From: Pycnococcus provasolii
Lineage: Eukaryota > Chlorophyta > Pseudoscourfieldiophyceae > Pseudoscourfieldiales > Pycnococcaceae
DNA length: 64,000 nt
Assembly (NCBI GenBank): GCA_938743325.2
Contig: OW568881.1
Coordinates: forward strand, 186,001-250,000
Direction: 5' to 3'
Position 1 is the stretch's first letter. Each line of letters begins with the position of its first letter. Under the pieces are notes generated by a model, which searched no databases, was not told where the DNA came from, and worked only from the letters and a program-made list of their open reading frames with translations. The position numbers and the translations under genes are program-made. This document shows positions 22,027-31,875 of the stretch, piece by piece.

Positions 22027-23793
22027 ATGTCGTCCAGCCCGGAGCAGCAAAGCCCTTGGCCGGTGGACGCGTTGGAGGACTCGCGCGCACAAACTCCCGT
22101 TGCGAAAAGAAGTCCCAGTCCCTCAAAAAAAGGAAAGGCGTGGTCCAGCGCCACGACAACGGTATCCGCAACAAACCGCTGGAAGTCTGCGGCAAACAAG
22201 GCCATCCAGGAAAACAAGGAAAAGCAAGAAGCGGACGGAGCCAGCACGTCAGGCAGAGATTCGGAAGGTGTCAAGAAAGTGCTGAAGCAAACTTGGGCGG
22301 CTTTGCTGCAGAGCCCGTCGTTTCTCAAAATCTCGGGCGACAAAAGTGAGCCGGGGGTTAGCGACGACGGTTTCATCCAGCAGTCGGACGACTCGTACAT
22401 CACCATCAACGCGTCAGGCAACATGCAAACGGTGGGAAAGAAAGACGCGCATAAGTTCACGCGAACAGTCACCTTGGGAGGGCGCAACATCAAGACCAAG
22501 CCCAGCAAGGCCAGCCCATTCGAGTTTTGGGGGCCCGAGTTTACGAAATACCGGCAGCGGACAAAGAACTACCTGCGCGACTTCTTCGGCGGCATCACGC
22601 GCAACCCGTTCACCCTCATCGTGTACCTCTTAATCACCTTCCTCATCGTCATCTGGCACAACCACCCCGAAGCAGTAGGATCCTCTGGCAAGGATCCCGT
22701 CTCAGCACCCAACTTCTTCGTGGGCCTGCTCTTCACACTCCTCGCCTTCTTGAACGGTTTCCGCAGCAACACCGCGTACAGCCGCTGGTGGGAGGGCAGA
22801 TGCCTTTGGGGCAAGCACATCTACCTCTCCGTCGACTTCATTCAGAAGTTCGGCGCGCACGTGCCGGACAGAAAGCTTGCGCGCAGACTCGCGGACCTGG
22901 TGATTGAGTTTGGCCACTTCAGCCGACTGCTGCTGCGGCACCAGGACACGAGCGGGCACATCATGGACGAACTCATGGCGTACAACGGGCAGCTGGGCGC
23001 CGCCGAGCTTGCGCTTTTCACGCAGGTTGATGGGTGGAAGGCGTACACGATTATCACCGCCATGCGCAACGTGATTTACCAGGCCTTGCACCACGATTCG
23101 TTCGCGCTATACCAGATGGACAGGTACATCACGGAACTCAGCCAGTGCGTTGGCGGCTGTATCCGCATCCGCAACTCGCCGCTGCCTAAGACGTACGTGC
23201 TGTACCTGCACGTGTGCACGATTGTGTTCTGCATGCTGCTTCCCTTCACGCTCGTGGCAACGCTGGGGTGGTGGACGATAATGGCGTCGGCGCTCAACCT
23301 GTCGATGCTGCTCGGGATCCAGGGCATCTCGGAGGCGATGGAGGAGCCGTTCGGGATGGACGACGACGACCTCAAGCTCGACGAGTTCTGCTTGGCGATC
23401 GAGCAGCAGGTGAACTCGCACCTCGACTGGATGATCGAAAACGAGTACGACGCGACGGCGACGTTGATCAAAATCAAAGTTGAGGGTGCATCTACGGACG
23501 GGACGCCGTTGGGTTACATGCACCAAGCGGCGGAAGATCCGTCAGGAAAGTTCAGAACCGGAGAAAAATCGAAACTTATGGAGACGAAGAAGTTGAGCAC
23601 GATGGACATGAGGAACAGGAAGTCCTATGAAGAACGCGAACACGGAGGCGACGGTATTTCGCCTCAGTCGTTTCACCCGTCCATTTCACCTCAGGTTGTG
23701 ATCCGCGAGTCCGCATCGTCAGGTTCCGAAGATAAGGCAGTGCAGCAGCAATCGTTTTTGTTTGACGAAGCTGCCGCGCCGCCCTCTACCTGA
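22027..23793 (+). CDS. Bestrophin-family anion channel
   Basis: 588 residues in one exon. About 150 polar N-terminal residues precede a bestrophin core that begins PFEFWGPEFTKYRQR. Family hallmarks are present: FRSNTAYSRWWEGR after the second helix, the PLPKTYVLYLHV stretch, and EEPFGMDDDDLKLDEFC, the equivalent of the calcium/gating-belt region. Hydrophobic segments lie at about residues 193-213, 228-246 and 390-435. In plants and algae this family includes thylakoid chloride/bicarbonate channels (VCCN1, Chlamydomonas BST1-3), which tune proton motive force or feed CO2 to the pyrenoid. The N-terminus could be a plastid transit peptide, but this is not clear from sequence. The long acidic/Ser-rich C-tail is unassigned. 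Repeat copy C starts 5 bp after the stop. Confidence 0.88.
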   Translation: MSSSPEQQSPWPVDALEDSRAQTPVAKRSPSPSKKGKAWSSATTTVSATNRWKSAANKAIQENKEKQEADGASTSGRDSEGVKKVLKQTWAALLQSPSFLKISGDKSEPGVSDDGFIQQSDDSYITINASGNMQTVGKKDAHKFTRTVTLGGRNIKTKPSKASPFEFWGPEFTKYRQRTKNYLRDFFGGITRNPFTLIVYLLITFLIVIWHNHPEAVGSSGKDPVSAPNFFVGLLFTLLAFLNGFRSNTAYSRWWEGRCLWGKHIYLSVDFIQKFGAHVPDRKLARRLADLVIEFGHFSRLLLRHQDTSGHIMDELMAYNGQLGAAELALFTQVDGWKAYTIITAMRNVIYQALHHDSFALYQMDRYITELSQCVGGCIRIRNSPLPKTYVLYLHVCTIVFCMLLPFTLVATLGWWTIMASALNLSMLLGIQGISEAMEEPFGMDDDDLKLDEFCLAIEQQVNSHLDWMIENEYDATATLIKIKVEGASTDGTPLGYMHQAAEDPSGKFRTGEKSKLMETKKLSTMDMRNRKSYEEREHGGDGISPQSFHPSISPQVVIRESASSGSEDKAVQQQSFLFDEAAAPPST

Positions 23794-23798
23794 GATCC

Positions 23799-24093
23799 CT
23801 CATTCAGTAATGAAGTATAATTGACTCTGTCGAGCGGTTTTCCATTCACAATATTCACTTTCACCATTCAGCCCATTCAGCGGCGCCACTCAGCAGCGCG
23901 TTTGTGCATGGCGCTGCTTATTTCGAAGCTTCCTGTGAGGGCGCTTTTCGTTTGCGTCCGGCGTGAGAGCTCAACTTGCGCTTGTTGTCGTTGTTGTCGT
24001 CGCCGTCGCCACCAACCGTGCATATCAACGTGATGACTGAAGAGTATCACTTACTACTCTACGATCTACCCATACATAGTACTATTGAATGAG
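23799..24093 (+). repeat. Dispersed 3'-flanking repeat, copy C (longest, with terminal inverted repeats)
   Basis: It starts CTCATTCAGTAATGAAGTAT 5 bp after the bestrophin stop and ends ..ATACATAGTACTATTGAATGAG at 24093. The ends are inverted: CTCATTCA is perfect, followed by similar TAAT/TAGT and GTAT steps. GATCC lies directly before the left end (23794-23798) and CGATCC directly after the right end, compatible with a short target duplication. It contains all blocks seen in copies A and B. It fills the gap between the convergent bestrophin and kelch genes. Confidence 0.65.
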
Positions 24094-24143
24094 CGATCCA
24101 AGTACACAGACGAAGTTTGAGGGTTTTAGTAACACAATGGAGA

Positions 24144-27100
24144 CTACGAATCGCCAGTAACGTGTGCGCGGGGACTACTAAGACTGCTGCCCCTTCCAAC
24201 TCGCTGACGCACGCTCTTCTTGCGATTTCCAACGGACGTGGCACGCGACGCGCGCACGCCACGTGGGCTTCGTGGGCTGGTGGACTCCTCAGTCTTCACA
24301 CCCTCCTCGTTAGAAGTTTCATTCGCGGTCGTGGAAAGGCGTGTCGACTTGCGGCTAGCGTCGTCTGTCACTTTAACGAAGCTCTCCATATCTGCCCCGC
24401 TGTTCAGCGCGGCGTTGAGCACCTTCTTAAGTTCTGTGACCCTTGCGCGTTCCACACGACCACGGATCATTGACTGGATACGCGTTGCGGCGCGTGCAGC
24501 ACGTAGGCGACGTCGCTCGAGGAAACCTCGGATTGCCGCCTGCATTGCGGCAACGCTCCTTGCAATTCCAGGCGGTATATCGCCTGAGGCGATCGCGGCA
24601 TCCAGTCCCTTTTGACTCACACCCTGGTATGCTCGCGCAAGCTGCGCGGTGCGGATTATGTGCTCAACATCATCGCCCACGCCCCGTTCAGCCGATGACG
24701 GTGCAGGCAGCGCCTTGGCTTGTGCGGCGGGAACAGGTATCGGCAGCGGCTTTGGATTGCGGCCCTCGATAACGGCATTGATAAATTCTGAATCGCTGAT
24801 ATTTGCGACATTGTGTCGCCGTGGTCGTGGCACCACTTTTGGCGGTGGTGGCGGTGGCGGCGCATCCGACGCAACCGATCCTGAACCGTATGTGAATTCT
24901 CCGTCGCGGCGAGCTGCCAACGCTGCCTGCAGCGCAGGACCTAGGCGTCTTTCTGATTTTTGCTCTTGCCGCGCCTTATCCGCAGCTGTGGCTGCCGCCC
25001 CGCGTCCAATGGCGCTCGCACGAAGCTGGTCGCTTCGCTCCATGCTAATTCCTGCATGCCTTGGGCTTTCAAGAAGGCTATGTTTGTGATCTTGCAGACC
25101 GTCTTGGTCCGCCGACATCATCGACTTACGCGCTTCAATGCGCACCTGCAGCCTACGCTCTTCCTCGTACTTCGTTTCAATGTCCGCGTACGCGCCATCC
25201 ACACCGCCACCCGCCGCGATACGCGATAGAGCCTCGGCTCGCTCGGCGCGCTCCAATGCGAGTCGCTGTGATTCGGGTAGGAGGGCTCGTTCTTCAGCGG
25301 TAAGCGGCGACGGGTCGTATGGATTGCCGCTGCCGGCAGTCATGGGGAGAGCACCCCCGCCAACAAGCGGAGAAGTGCCAACCATTGACCCATACTTCGG
25401 GCCCACCTGTGTCGATAATCCGCCTTGTTGCACAGGTTGAAGGATGCCAGCGGCAGCCGCACCTTGAAATCGCACGGCATCGTAGGCAGAAACTTCTGCA
25501 CGCTCCGTAGCCGTCATCTCGTCACGATTGCGCGAAGCTGCAATCTGAGCGTCGCGCACCTGCAGGTAATCCTCGTTATCCAGCGCTCGGTCAAGTGGCG
25601 GGGGAGGCCTTGGCTTAACGGGTCCGGCGTCAGCACGATTGCCAGTCATGAGGGCAAGTGCACTTTCGATCGTCTCCTCATCGCTGGCTGGCGGCTCGCT
25701 CACCGCGACGATTGCACCCGACGACGCATCCACGCCGCCGGGCTGCTCCTCTGCACCACTTCTTCCAGCGCCCATTTCTGCCGCCTCGACGTATCTGAGC
25801 AGGTGCTCGTCGGATATGTCACGCATCTGTGCCAAGCTCTCCGTGAGGCTGTAGCCGCTCTTTACGCTACTTTCAACGTAGGCGCGGCGCAAGTTTGCGA
25901 GCAGTCGATTGCGCATTTGCCGTCGCCCCTTTTCAGCTTGCTTTGCCCTCGCCTGTACCATGTACACGCGATTCAGGATGAGGTTCTTTGCCCGCTGGAT
26001 GTCCGTGTCCACCTTCTCGCTCAAGCGATTGTCTTCCTCCTGCTGTCTGATCTTGGCCTTTTGCTCCTCGGTAAGCTGAGTTTTTTCCATCTCCGCCATG
26101 ACTCTCCTCGCATCCTCAAGCTCCTGCTGTTGTGCATCCTCCTGAGATAGCACGTCTGCAACTTGCCCCAACTTGCTTTGGCCGAATGCGGCAGCCTTTT
26201 TCGCCGCCTCGATGAATGCGCGACGTGCGCGGGACGTCTCCAGAACGAAGGTGTCTGACGAGAACTTTCCTCCATCGGTCCATCCGCCGAAGACGTACAT
26301 GCGCGAGCCGATGAGTGCCGCAGAGTGCCCGACGCGCCCTTCAATTTTTCCATGCACGGAGATGTGATCCCACGCCCATTCAGTGTAAGGGTCGCCGTTC
26401 ACGTCGAGAACCGCGACGTCGTTGCGGAGTCGAATTCCGTCCCAACCACCGAAGAAGAACACCTTGCCCTTCGTCGCGTCAAAACACGCCGTGTGACCGC
26501 TGCGCACGCTCGGCTTGAATCCCTTGGGCCGCGGGCGAATCCACGTCATCGTGGAAACGTTGAGCAGGCAAAGGTCGCTAAGCTGCCCGCCGTCTCCCTG
26601 GCCGCCGAACACGAGCAGCTGGCGGCCTGGTAGCATGGTCGCCGTGTGTCCTGCGCGAGGCTTCACGGCCCCGGCGGTGGCGTCGGCGGGGTCGATGCGC
26701 GTCGACTTGTACTCCCACCGATACGTGTGGGTGTCAAGCACGTAGACGTCGCTGACAAACTTGCCTAGCCATCCGCCGTACACGAGCACGTACCTCCCAG
26801 CAATGACATTCGCGGTGTGGTTGCACCGCGCGAGCGGCACGTCGCCGTGTCCCTGCTCGTCATCCCACACGTTCGTGACCTGGTCTTTCTTCGGCGGATG
26901 CTCGCGCGGTCGGTATGCGTACACCTTGGACGCACCGTCGTAGCCGTCGACTGCAACCTCCCACCGCTTCATGGTGCTGACGTTGCCAACGAGTCCACCC
27001 TTGAAGTAGCCGCCGTACGAAAGCAACCGCGGGATAGCACGCGCGTTCTTGCCAAGCCTCTCGCCAGGCATCGGTGCGACGAGCAGCGAGGTATGGTATG

Positions 27101-27824
27101 ACCTCGCCGACGGCGGGGAGTACGTGTGAAGCTTCGTCCACCTCTCCTGTACGGTGTGGAACACGTACAAGTCGTCCATGTAAACGGCGTCCGCCGCGCC
27201 ACCGTGAACGAATATGCGCGGGTCGCTGACGCTGAGTATGAACGACGAGTGACCGCTTCTTGCTGGCGGGTGAGGAGTGAGCGGCGTGCAGGTGGTTTGT
27301 ATTCTTCTCCACGCGAAGCTCGCGCGGTCAAGCACTCCGGTGGTCGCCTCAGCCTTCTTTTTCATCTCCACTGCTGCGGTCACGTCGTCCGATATGTCCA
27401 ACATGCCGCGGTCCGCCATCTGCACCCTCATATATTCTGCCTTTGCCTTTACGTTTCTCGCTTCTTGCATGTCAATGTTTTTCTGCAGCTTGCCGCTCTT
27501 CCCCAGCCGCATCTTTTCCTCCTCCTCCTCTTCAATCTGTGCCTCCAAGTCTCCTGACGCCGTGTACGTCTTCTTGCCCGCGAGGCGCACGAGTCCTCCC
27601 GAGGCGCCGTCATTGTCTTCGTCGATATTGCCGTAGTCCGACCGGAATGACGCGGCACCCTCGAGTCGTGGCGTGGCCGCAAAGCTTCCGGGGCCTCGTG
27701 GCGTGGCTGGGTTCAGCGAGCGCGGCGTCGAAGCTTCGTTGAACGCCACGCTTCGGTTCGACGGCAAACCTGCAACACCGGAAGGCGCTTTCATTATGCC
27801 AGCAGCACCATTACCGCGACTCAT
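24144..27824 (-). CDS. Kelch-repeat protein with IQ motifs
   Basis: 1,226 residues from the first ATG (27824). After a coiled-coil-prone leader, kelch repeats run from about residue 185 to 530. Each has the double-Gly/Tyr/Trp pattern, for example LLVFGGQGDGG and RMYVFGGWTDGGKF, and they form a likely six-bladed propeller. A charged coiled-coil follows (EEQKAKIRQQEEDNRLSEK), then low-complexity Ala/Pro-rich sequence. Near residues 1105-1140 are two IQ-type calmodulin-binding motifs (AAIRGFLERRRLRAARAATR, then IQSMIRGRVERAR). The basic C-tail holds many SPR/SxR sites. It is probably a calcium/calmodulin-responsive scaffold, for example cytoskeletal or flagellar; the partner is unknown. It reads away from the Bro1 gene downstream of that gene's 3' end. 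Confidence 0.8.
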   Translation of the reverse strand: MSRGNGAAGIMKAPSGVAGLPSNRSVAFNEASTPRSLNPATPRGPGSFAATPRLEGAASFRSDYGNIDEDNDGASGGLVRLAGKKTYTASGDLEAQIEEEEEEKMRLGKSGKLQKNIDMQEARNVKAKAEYMRVQMADRGMLDISDDVTAAVEMKKKAEATTGVLDRASFAWRRIQTTCTPLTPHPPARSGHSSFILSVSDPRIFVHGGAADAVYMDDLYVFHTVQERWTKLHTYSPPSARSYHTSLLVAPMPGERLGKNARAIPRLLSYGGYFKGGLVGNVSTMKRWEVAVDGYDGASKVYAYRPREHPPKKDQVTNVWDDEQGHGDVPLARCNHTANVIAGRYVLVYGGWLGKFVSDVYVLDTHTYRWEYKSTRIDPADATAGAVKPRAGHTATMLPGRQLLVFGGQGDGGQLSDLCLLNVSTMTWIRPRPKGFKPSVRSGHTACFDATKGKVFFFGGWDGIRLRNDVAVLDVNGDPYTEWAWDHISVHGKIEGRVGHSAALIGSRMYVFGGWTDGGKFSSDTFVLETSRARRAFIEAAKKAAAFGQSKLGQVADVLSQEDAQQQELEDARRVMAEMEKTQLTEEQKAKIRQQEEDNRLSEKVDTDIQRAKNLILNRVYMVQARAKQAEKGRRQMRNRLLANLRRAYVESSVKSGYSLTESLAQMRDISDEHLLRYVEAAEMGAGRSGAEEQPGGVDASSGAIVAVSEPPASDEETIESALALMTGNRADAGPVKPRPPPPLDRALDNEDYLQVRDAQIAASRNRDEMTATERAEVSAYDAVRFQGAAAAGILQPVQQGGLSTQVGPKYGSMVGTSPLVGGGALPMTAGSGNPYDPSPLTAEERALLPESQRLALERAERAEALSRIAAGGGVDGAYADIETKYEEERRLQVRIEARKSMMSADQDGLQDHKHSLLESPRHAGISMERSDQLRASAIGRGAAATAADKARQEQKSERRLGPALQAALAARRDGEFTYGSGSVASDAPPPPPPPKVVPRPRRHNVANISDSEFINAVIEGRNPKPLPIPVPAAQAKALPAPSSAERGVGDDVEHIIRTAQLARAYQGVSQKGLDAAIASGDIPPGIARSVAAMQAAIRGFLERRRLRAARAATRIQSMIRGRVERARVTELKKVLNAALNSGADMESFVKVTDDASRKSTRLSTTANETSNEEGVKTEESTSPRSPRGVRASRATSVGNRKKSVRQRVGRGSSLSSPRAHVTGDS

Positions 27825-28594
27825 CACTGCTAAATACGGCACTGCTTAAGGAGGTGCTGAAGTGCGTGGCGTGTAATACAGTATACCCACAACGACAGCT
27901 TATTAAGTTAATTTCAACAACAGCTCCCTCGCTCGAAGAAAGCTCGAAGAACGCGTGTACACACCTTAACAGCTTAAACTTAACTTTTTTTTTTGAGGCG
28001 CCTGGAATGATGGCCGAGGTGAACGATGGACGCCAACTTACTTATGTACAGCTTTGGAGAAGTGTGCTGTGCTGTATCCGGCCCCTTACATTAATTCATT
28101 TTATTTTATTTTGGGAACCAAATTCAGTGTGTACTGTACAGGAAATACCAACACGGTTAGTACACACCAGCCTTACACACACACTTACTTTGATGAGGTT
28201 GGTAAGAACTACGAAACTCAACTACACGCGCACGTATAGGCCTCGCGCACATTCCCAGGCCGCCTTGCCCACAGGTCATTCCCACGGAGGGACGCATTGC
28301 ATTTTCGCCGGTTCCAGCTCAAACTGACCTCGTCGCGATCGGCGATCAGCTTTAGCCATCACTCATCAGCGGCCGTTGGGTGCGAGCTACATAGTACATA
28401 CTATGCATAGCGGGAGGACAAGAGGACCTACCAGGCAGGTCTGGGGCACTGGACGGGAATGCACAACGGCAAAGCAATCTTGACCACCTCTAGACGGGAA
28501 ACCTTAAGGTAGTACTTTTACTTGCGATAGTTAAGGGGACCTTAAGCTAAGTTTATTTGAAAAATCTCAAGGGTTATAAACCCTTTTACAAACC
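27825..28594. other. Intergenic region, nothing recognised
   Basis: 770 bp between the kelch gene's start and the 3' end of the Bro1 gene. It is A/T-richer than the coding DNA, with a T-run near 27985 and an ATTTTATTTTATTTT stretch near 28100. GGGTTATAAACCC (28571-28583) is a short palindrome next to the Bro1 poly(A) region. No gene, RNA or element is identified. Confidence 0.5.
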
Positions 28595-31465
28595 TCAACG
28601 CGCCGCCGGATTTTGAAACTCCTGTTGCGGCGGTGGTGACGCGTACTGAGGCGGTGGTGGTGGCGGCGCGCCGTAAGCCGGCGGGGGTGGCGCGCCGTAA
28701 GCCGGCGGGGGCGGCGCGCCGTACGTCGGCGGCGGCGGCGGCGGTGCGCCGTACTGCGGTGGCGGGTACGCCTGCGGGTACTGCGGTGGCGCGCCGTACG
28801 GCTGCTGCGCCTGCGGCGGCGGCGGGTACGCCTGCGGCGGCTGCTGCTGTAGGCTCAGCCCCTCGAGTGCACGCGCCGCCTCCGCTCGCTCGAGTTCGCG
28901 CTGCAGGCGCTGTGCTTCCTTCTGGCCAGCCTCCTCCTCCTCAAGGCGCCTCACGAGCTCCTCCTTTTGCAGACGTCTCGCTTCCGCAAACGAGTCCGCC
29001 TGGCCGCGCAGAGATCCCGCCGCTTCCTGCAAGCTTGCGTAGAAGCGAATGCCCTCGCCGAAGCTGCCCTGCACCTCGCGAAACAGCTGCACAGCGTTCG
29101 TCAGGTCCGCGGAAGCCCTCGGAACGGCATTCACTTGCCACTGCTTCACCTCATACGCCTCCTCGAAGTCAGAGACGAGCTTTGCCGCCTCGGCGAGCAG
29201 TCTGTGCTGCTCGTCGATTGACGCCTGCACCTTGCCCTTCAGCGGGTCGTACTTCTTCAACTCTTCCGCAAACATCGCGTCAACGTCCGTCCCCTCTCCC
29301 ATCTCGCCCGCCATCAGGCGAGGGAGTATGTTGTCGCGATTCTTCTGCGCACGCAGGCTGTCCTCAAGCGGAACGCGCAAACGTGCCAGCTCGTCGAGCT
29401 TCATCAGCAGCGCAATGAGCCTGTCGGGAATACTCTGGACACCCATCGCCTCGGCGCTCGCATCCATGACGCTGCTGGTGGATGACGCGTGGATGAGCGA
29501 CGGTCGAAGCTTGTGCAACATGTGGTAAGCCGTCGCCGGCTGGCAGAGTGGAACGAGGCGACCAGAAGGCTGAGGCGGCGGAGACGCGATGCTTTCAACG
29601 GCGCCGGACAGAAGGTCAGCCGGCGGCGGCGGCTGCTGCTGACTTGCCGCGCCGCCATCACGCCCCAGCTCCGAATTCATTCGCCTGTTGAGCGCTTGAT
29701 CAGAGTTCGCCGCCTGCGCGAGACGCGTCTCGTAGTCCGCCACCTGCGCTCGAATCGCCGTCGTAAGCGCGTCGCTTGCTGTTCGATTCCACCTCTCGCC
29801 GTACACCGATCGGTAGTGCGCATCCTCCTTCGCCTCCTCGTCGAGCGTGCGCGTCGTGTCAACGAGCTCGCGCTGGCAGACTGTTCTAAGGCTCTCAAGC
29901 TGCTCGGCAAGCTCGGTGAGCGCCGCGGCTGGCTGCAGACTGACGACGCGCATCATTTCGTCCTGCAGAGCTGGCGCGAGCGTCTGCATGGCGGCGTTCG
30001 CCGCGGCATCCGTGACCATGCCCATCGCATCCTTCGACCCCTGAAAGCCGTCGACGAGCAGGAGCAGATCTGGCATGCGCCACGCCTGCAGCTGCGTCTT
30101 TGCAGCCTCGCTTGCCGAGCTGAGCTTGTCCACCTCCTCGCGTATGAGCGAGTCGACAAGCTCGGTGTAACGCGACAAGCTCTTCGCGCCCGCATCCGTC
30201 ACCAAGCGCGTGAAAAGCTCCTTCGCCTCCTCCACCGCCTTCAGGTACTTGTTGTACAACGCTTCGTGCGGCGTCGGGTTGACCATGTTCGCTGGCGATA
30301 TGGCGGGCAGCGTATCGTGCGCAGGCACGCGCGCTAGATACACGGTGTCGTTCTCACGGCTGCTCTTGGCATACGTCGTTCGCAGGCTCGCCTCGAGCTC
30401 GCGGTTGCATGCGTGCATTCCCGTGTGCCCCGCACCTCCGTCAGCCGCCCCGGACGCCGCGTGCGACTCCGGCACAAACCCGAGGAACCTTTTTACGTCC
30501 GCGCACATGTCGAGAGCCGCCTTGAGCCGACTGAGCTCCTCGCCGATGCCATCGCCGCTTTCCTCATCTTTCGCAGCCACCGCAGCCGCACGCTCGGCGT
30601 AAGCCGCGAACATCGTCGCCTTCGCCTGGATGTGCATGACCCACGCCTTGTCGAAGTGCGCGCTGAGCTTCGCGCTGGTCGTGATGAGTTTGTGCGCGTC
30701 GCTGTAGTATGTTGACACCTGCATCGCAACGCGCGCGACGATCTTCGGATTGATGGCGGGAGGCGCGGCGTCCGAGGCGACGCCGGAGGATCCCACCACC
30801 TTTTCGTAGAAGCACTCCTGAGCTTGAGCGAGCATGAGCTTCTCGAGCATGGCTGCACACTCGGAGGACACGTCTACGCCGCTGAACGTCGGCGCCTTGA
30901 GCGTGGACCCCTCCTTGAGCATGGCGAACAGGCCGGCAGCCTCCTGGAAGCTCGCGGCGGCGCGCTTGAGCCCGTCGACGGTGGCGACGCGCGGCGCGGA
31001 AATAGCGAGCTGGCTCTGAAGCGCGGCGATGTTGAATAGCACGCTCGCCTTTTCGTGCGGCACGGACACGCCTCCGCTCGGCGCCGTGGATGCCCTTCCC
31101 GTCAGGTTTGACTTTTGCGACTGCTTGAAGGCGTCGTGCCACCTAAAGTTGAGCCTGTTCGTGTGTTCGGTCTCCACCGAGACTGTGATGCGCGTCTCAA
31201 GTACCGCGAGCGCACGAAAGTACTTGCACGCACGTTCGAGTCGAATTTGCGGCGCCGGGGAGTCGTCCAGCATCGCGCTTCTCATGGCAGAGATGGAGGA
31301 GATGTCATCCACGCACGTGGACGCCTCTGCTTCCCCATAAACACTGACCAAATAAGATGAGAGAGGTTCGATCAGCGACAGGGATTCCGCACGTTTCGCA
31401 TGCACGCCAATGAGAAGACCAGGGGACGTGCGGAGACCCATGTCAACTAGTGAAGACGAAGACAT
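28595..31465 (-). CDS. Bro1-domain protein (ALIX/Bro1-like ESCRT-associated)
   Basis: 956 residues from the ATG at 31465 (MSSSSLVDMG). An in-frame upstream extension exists but reads like leader. The N-terminal 380 or so residues match a Bro1 domain, which binds ESCRT-III Snf7/CHMP4: LSSYLVSVYGEAEAST, SVLFNIAALQSQLA and a helical series with AAASFQEAAGLFAML. A long helical V-type region follows (about 400-800). The tail is a Pro/Tyr/Gly-rich stretch with repeated YGAPPPP units, the usual position of the ALIX proline-rich region that recruits partners. The expected role is endosomal sorting, membrane abscission or plasma-membrane repair. TTACA at 28586-28590 gives TGTAA on this strand 5 nt after the stop. 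Confidence 0.82.
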   Translation of the reverse strand: MSSSSLVDMGLRTSPGLLIGVHAKRAESLSLIEPLSSYLVSVYGEAEASTCVDDISSISAMRSAMLDDSPAPQIRLERACKYFRALAVLETRITVSVETEHTNRLNFRWHDAFKQSQKSNLTGRASTAPSGGVSVPHEKASVLFNIAALQSQLAISAPRVATVDGLKRAAASFQEAAGLFAMLKEGSTLKAPTFSGVDVSSECAAMLEKLMLAQAQECFYEKVVGSSGVASDAAPPAINPKIVARVAMQVSTYYSDAHKLITTSAKLSAHFDKAWVMHIQAKATMFAAYAERAAAVAAKDEESGDGIGEELSRLKAALDMCADVKRFLGFVPESHAASGAADGGAGHTGMHACNRELEASLRTTYAKSSRENDTVYLARVPAHDTLPAISPANMVNPTPHEALYNKYLKAVEEAKELFTRLVTDAGAKSLSRYTELVDSLIREEVDKLSSASEAAKTQLQAWRMPDLLLLVDGFQGSKDAMGMVTDAAANAAMQTLAPALQDEMMRVVSLQPAAALTELAEQLESLRTVCQRELVDTTRTLDEEAKEDAHYRSVYGERWNRTASDALTTAIRAQVADYETRLAQAANSDQALNRRMNSELGRDGGAASQQQPPPPADLLSGAVESIASPPPQPSGRLVPLCQPATAYHMLHKLRPSLIHASSTSSVMDASAEAMGVQSIPDRLIALLMKLDELARLRVPLEDSLRAQKNRDNILPRLMAGEMGEGTDVDAMFAEELKKYDPLKGKVQASIDEQHRLLAEAAKLVSDFEEAYEVKQWQVNAVPRASADLTNAVQLFREVQGSFGEGIRFYASLQEAAGSLRGQADSFAEARRLQKEELVRRLEEEEAGQKEAQRLQRELERAEAARALEGLSLQQQPPQAYPPPPQAQQPYGAPPQYPQAYPPPQYGAPPPPPPTYGAPPPPAYGAPPPPAYGAPPPPPPQYASPPPQQEFQNPAAR

Positions 31466-31875
31466 ACTGCGCTGAAGCTTGACGAAGCAAATGGAGCGAC
31501 ACACAAAACTACAAAAGCAACCCAGAATGGCGAAGCAGGTGCACGTGATATGCCCCCCGGGCAGCCGGGGCGGGGAAAAACGCACCTGCGCTACCGGGTA
31601 CTGATTAAAAATCACCTGGGGGGCAAATAAGCAGGGGCAGACTTCCGTCTTCCGGGGGGGCGGAGCAAAGGTGCGGAGCAACCCCTAATCACTAACCCCT
31701 ACTAAAGTTTTATCTAACCCCATTTTAGTTCTATTTCTATGGGAGGGATTCGTCCGTCTCTTTGATGTTTTTTTTTTGAAAGGTTGGAGAGTTAGTTACT
31801 TGATACCAACGACAAGACAAGTCAAGTCAAGACAGACGCTTGCAAAATGATGCCAAAAAACAGCCAACTTCATCA
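31466..31875. other. Upstream region of the Bro1 gene with a G+C hairpin
   Basis: It holds CCCCCCGGGCAGCCGGGG (31553-31570), a hairpin with a CAG loop, nested between GCAGGTGC and GCACCTGC arms. Degenerate telomere-like sequence (ACCCCTAATCACTAACCCCTA) follows near 31680-31725. The rest is the 3' flank of the DAHP synthase gene. No gene is seen. Confidence 0.5.

Noticed and set aside
24143-24144. CRISPR-like array among the short tandem repeats of the window
   Set aside because: Tandems have no unique spacers of constant length, and the genome is eukaryotic.
31466-31681. 72-residue N-terminal extension of the Bro1 protein
   Set aside because: It is Cys/Phe-rich, encoded by the hairpin-containing upstream DNA, and precedes the usual Bro1 start context at 31465.
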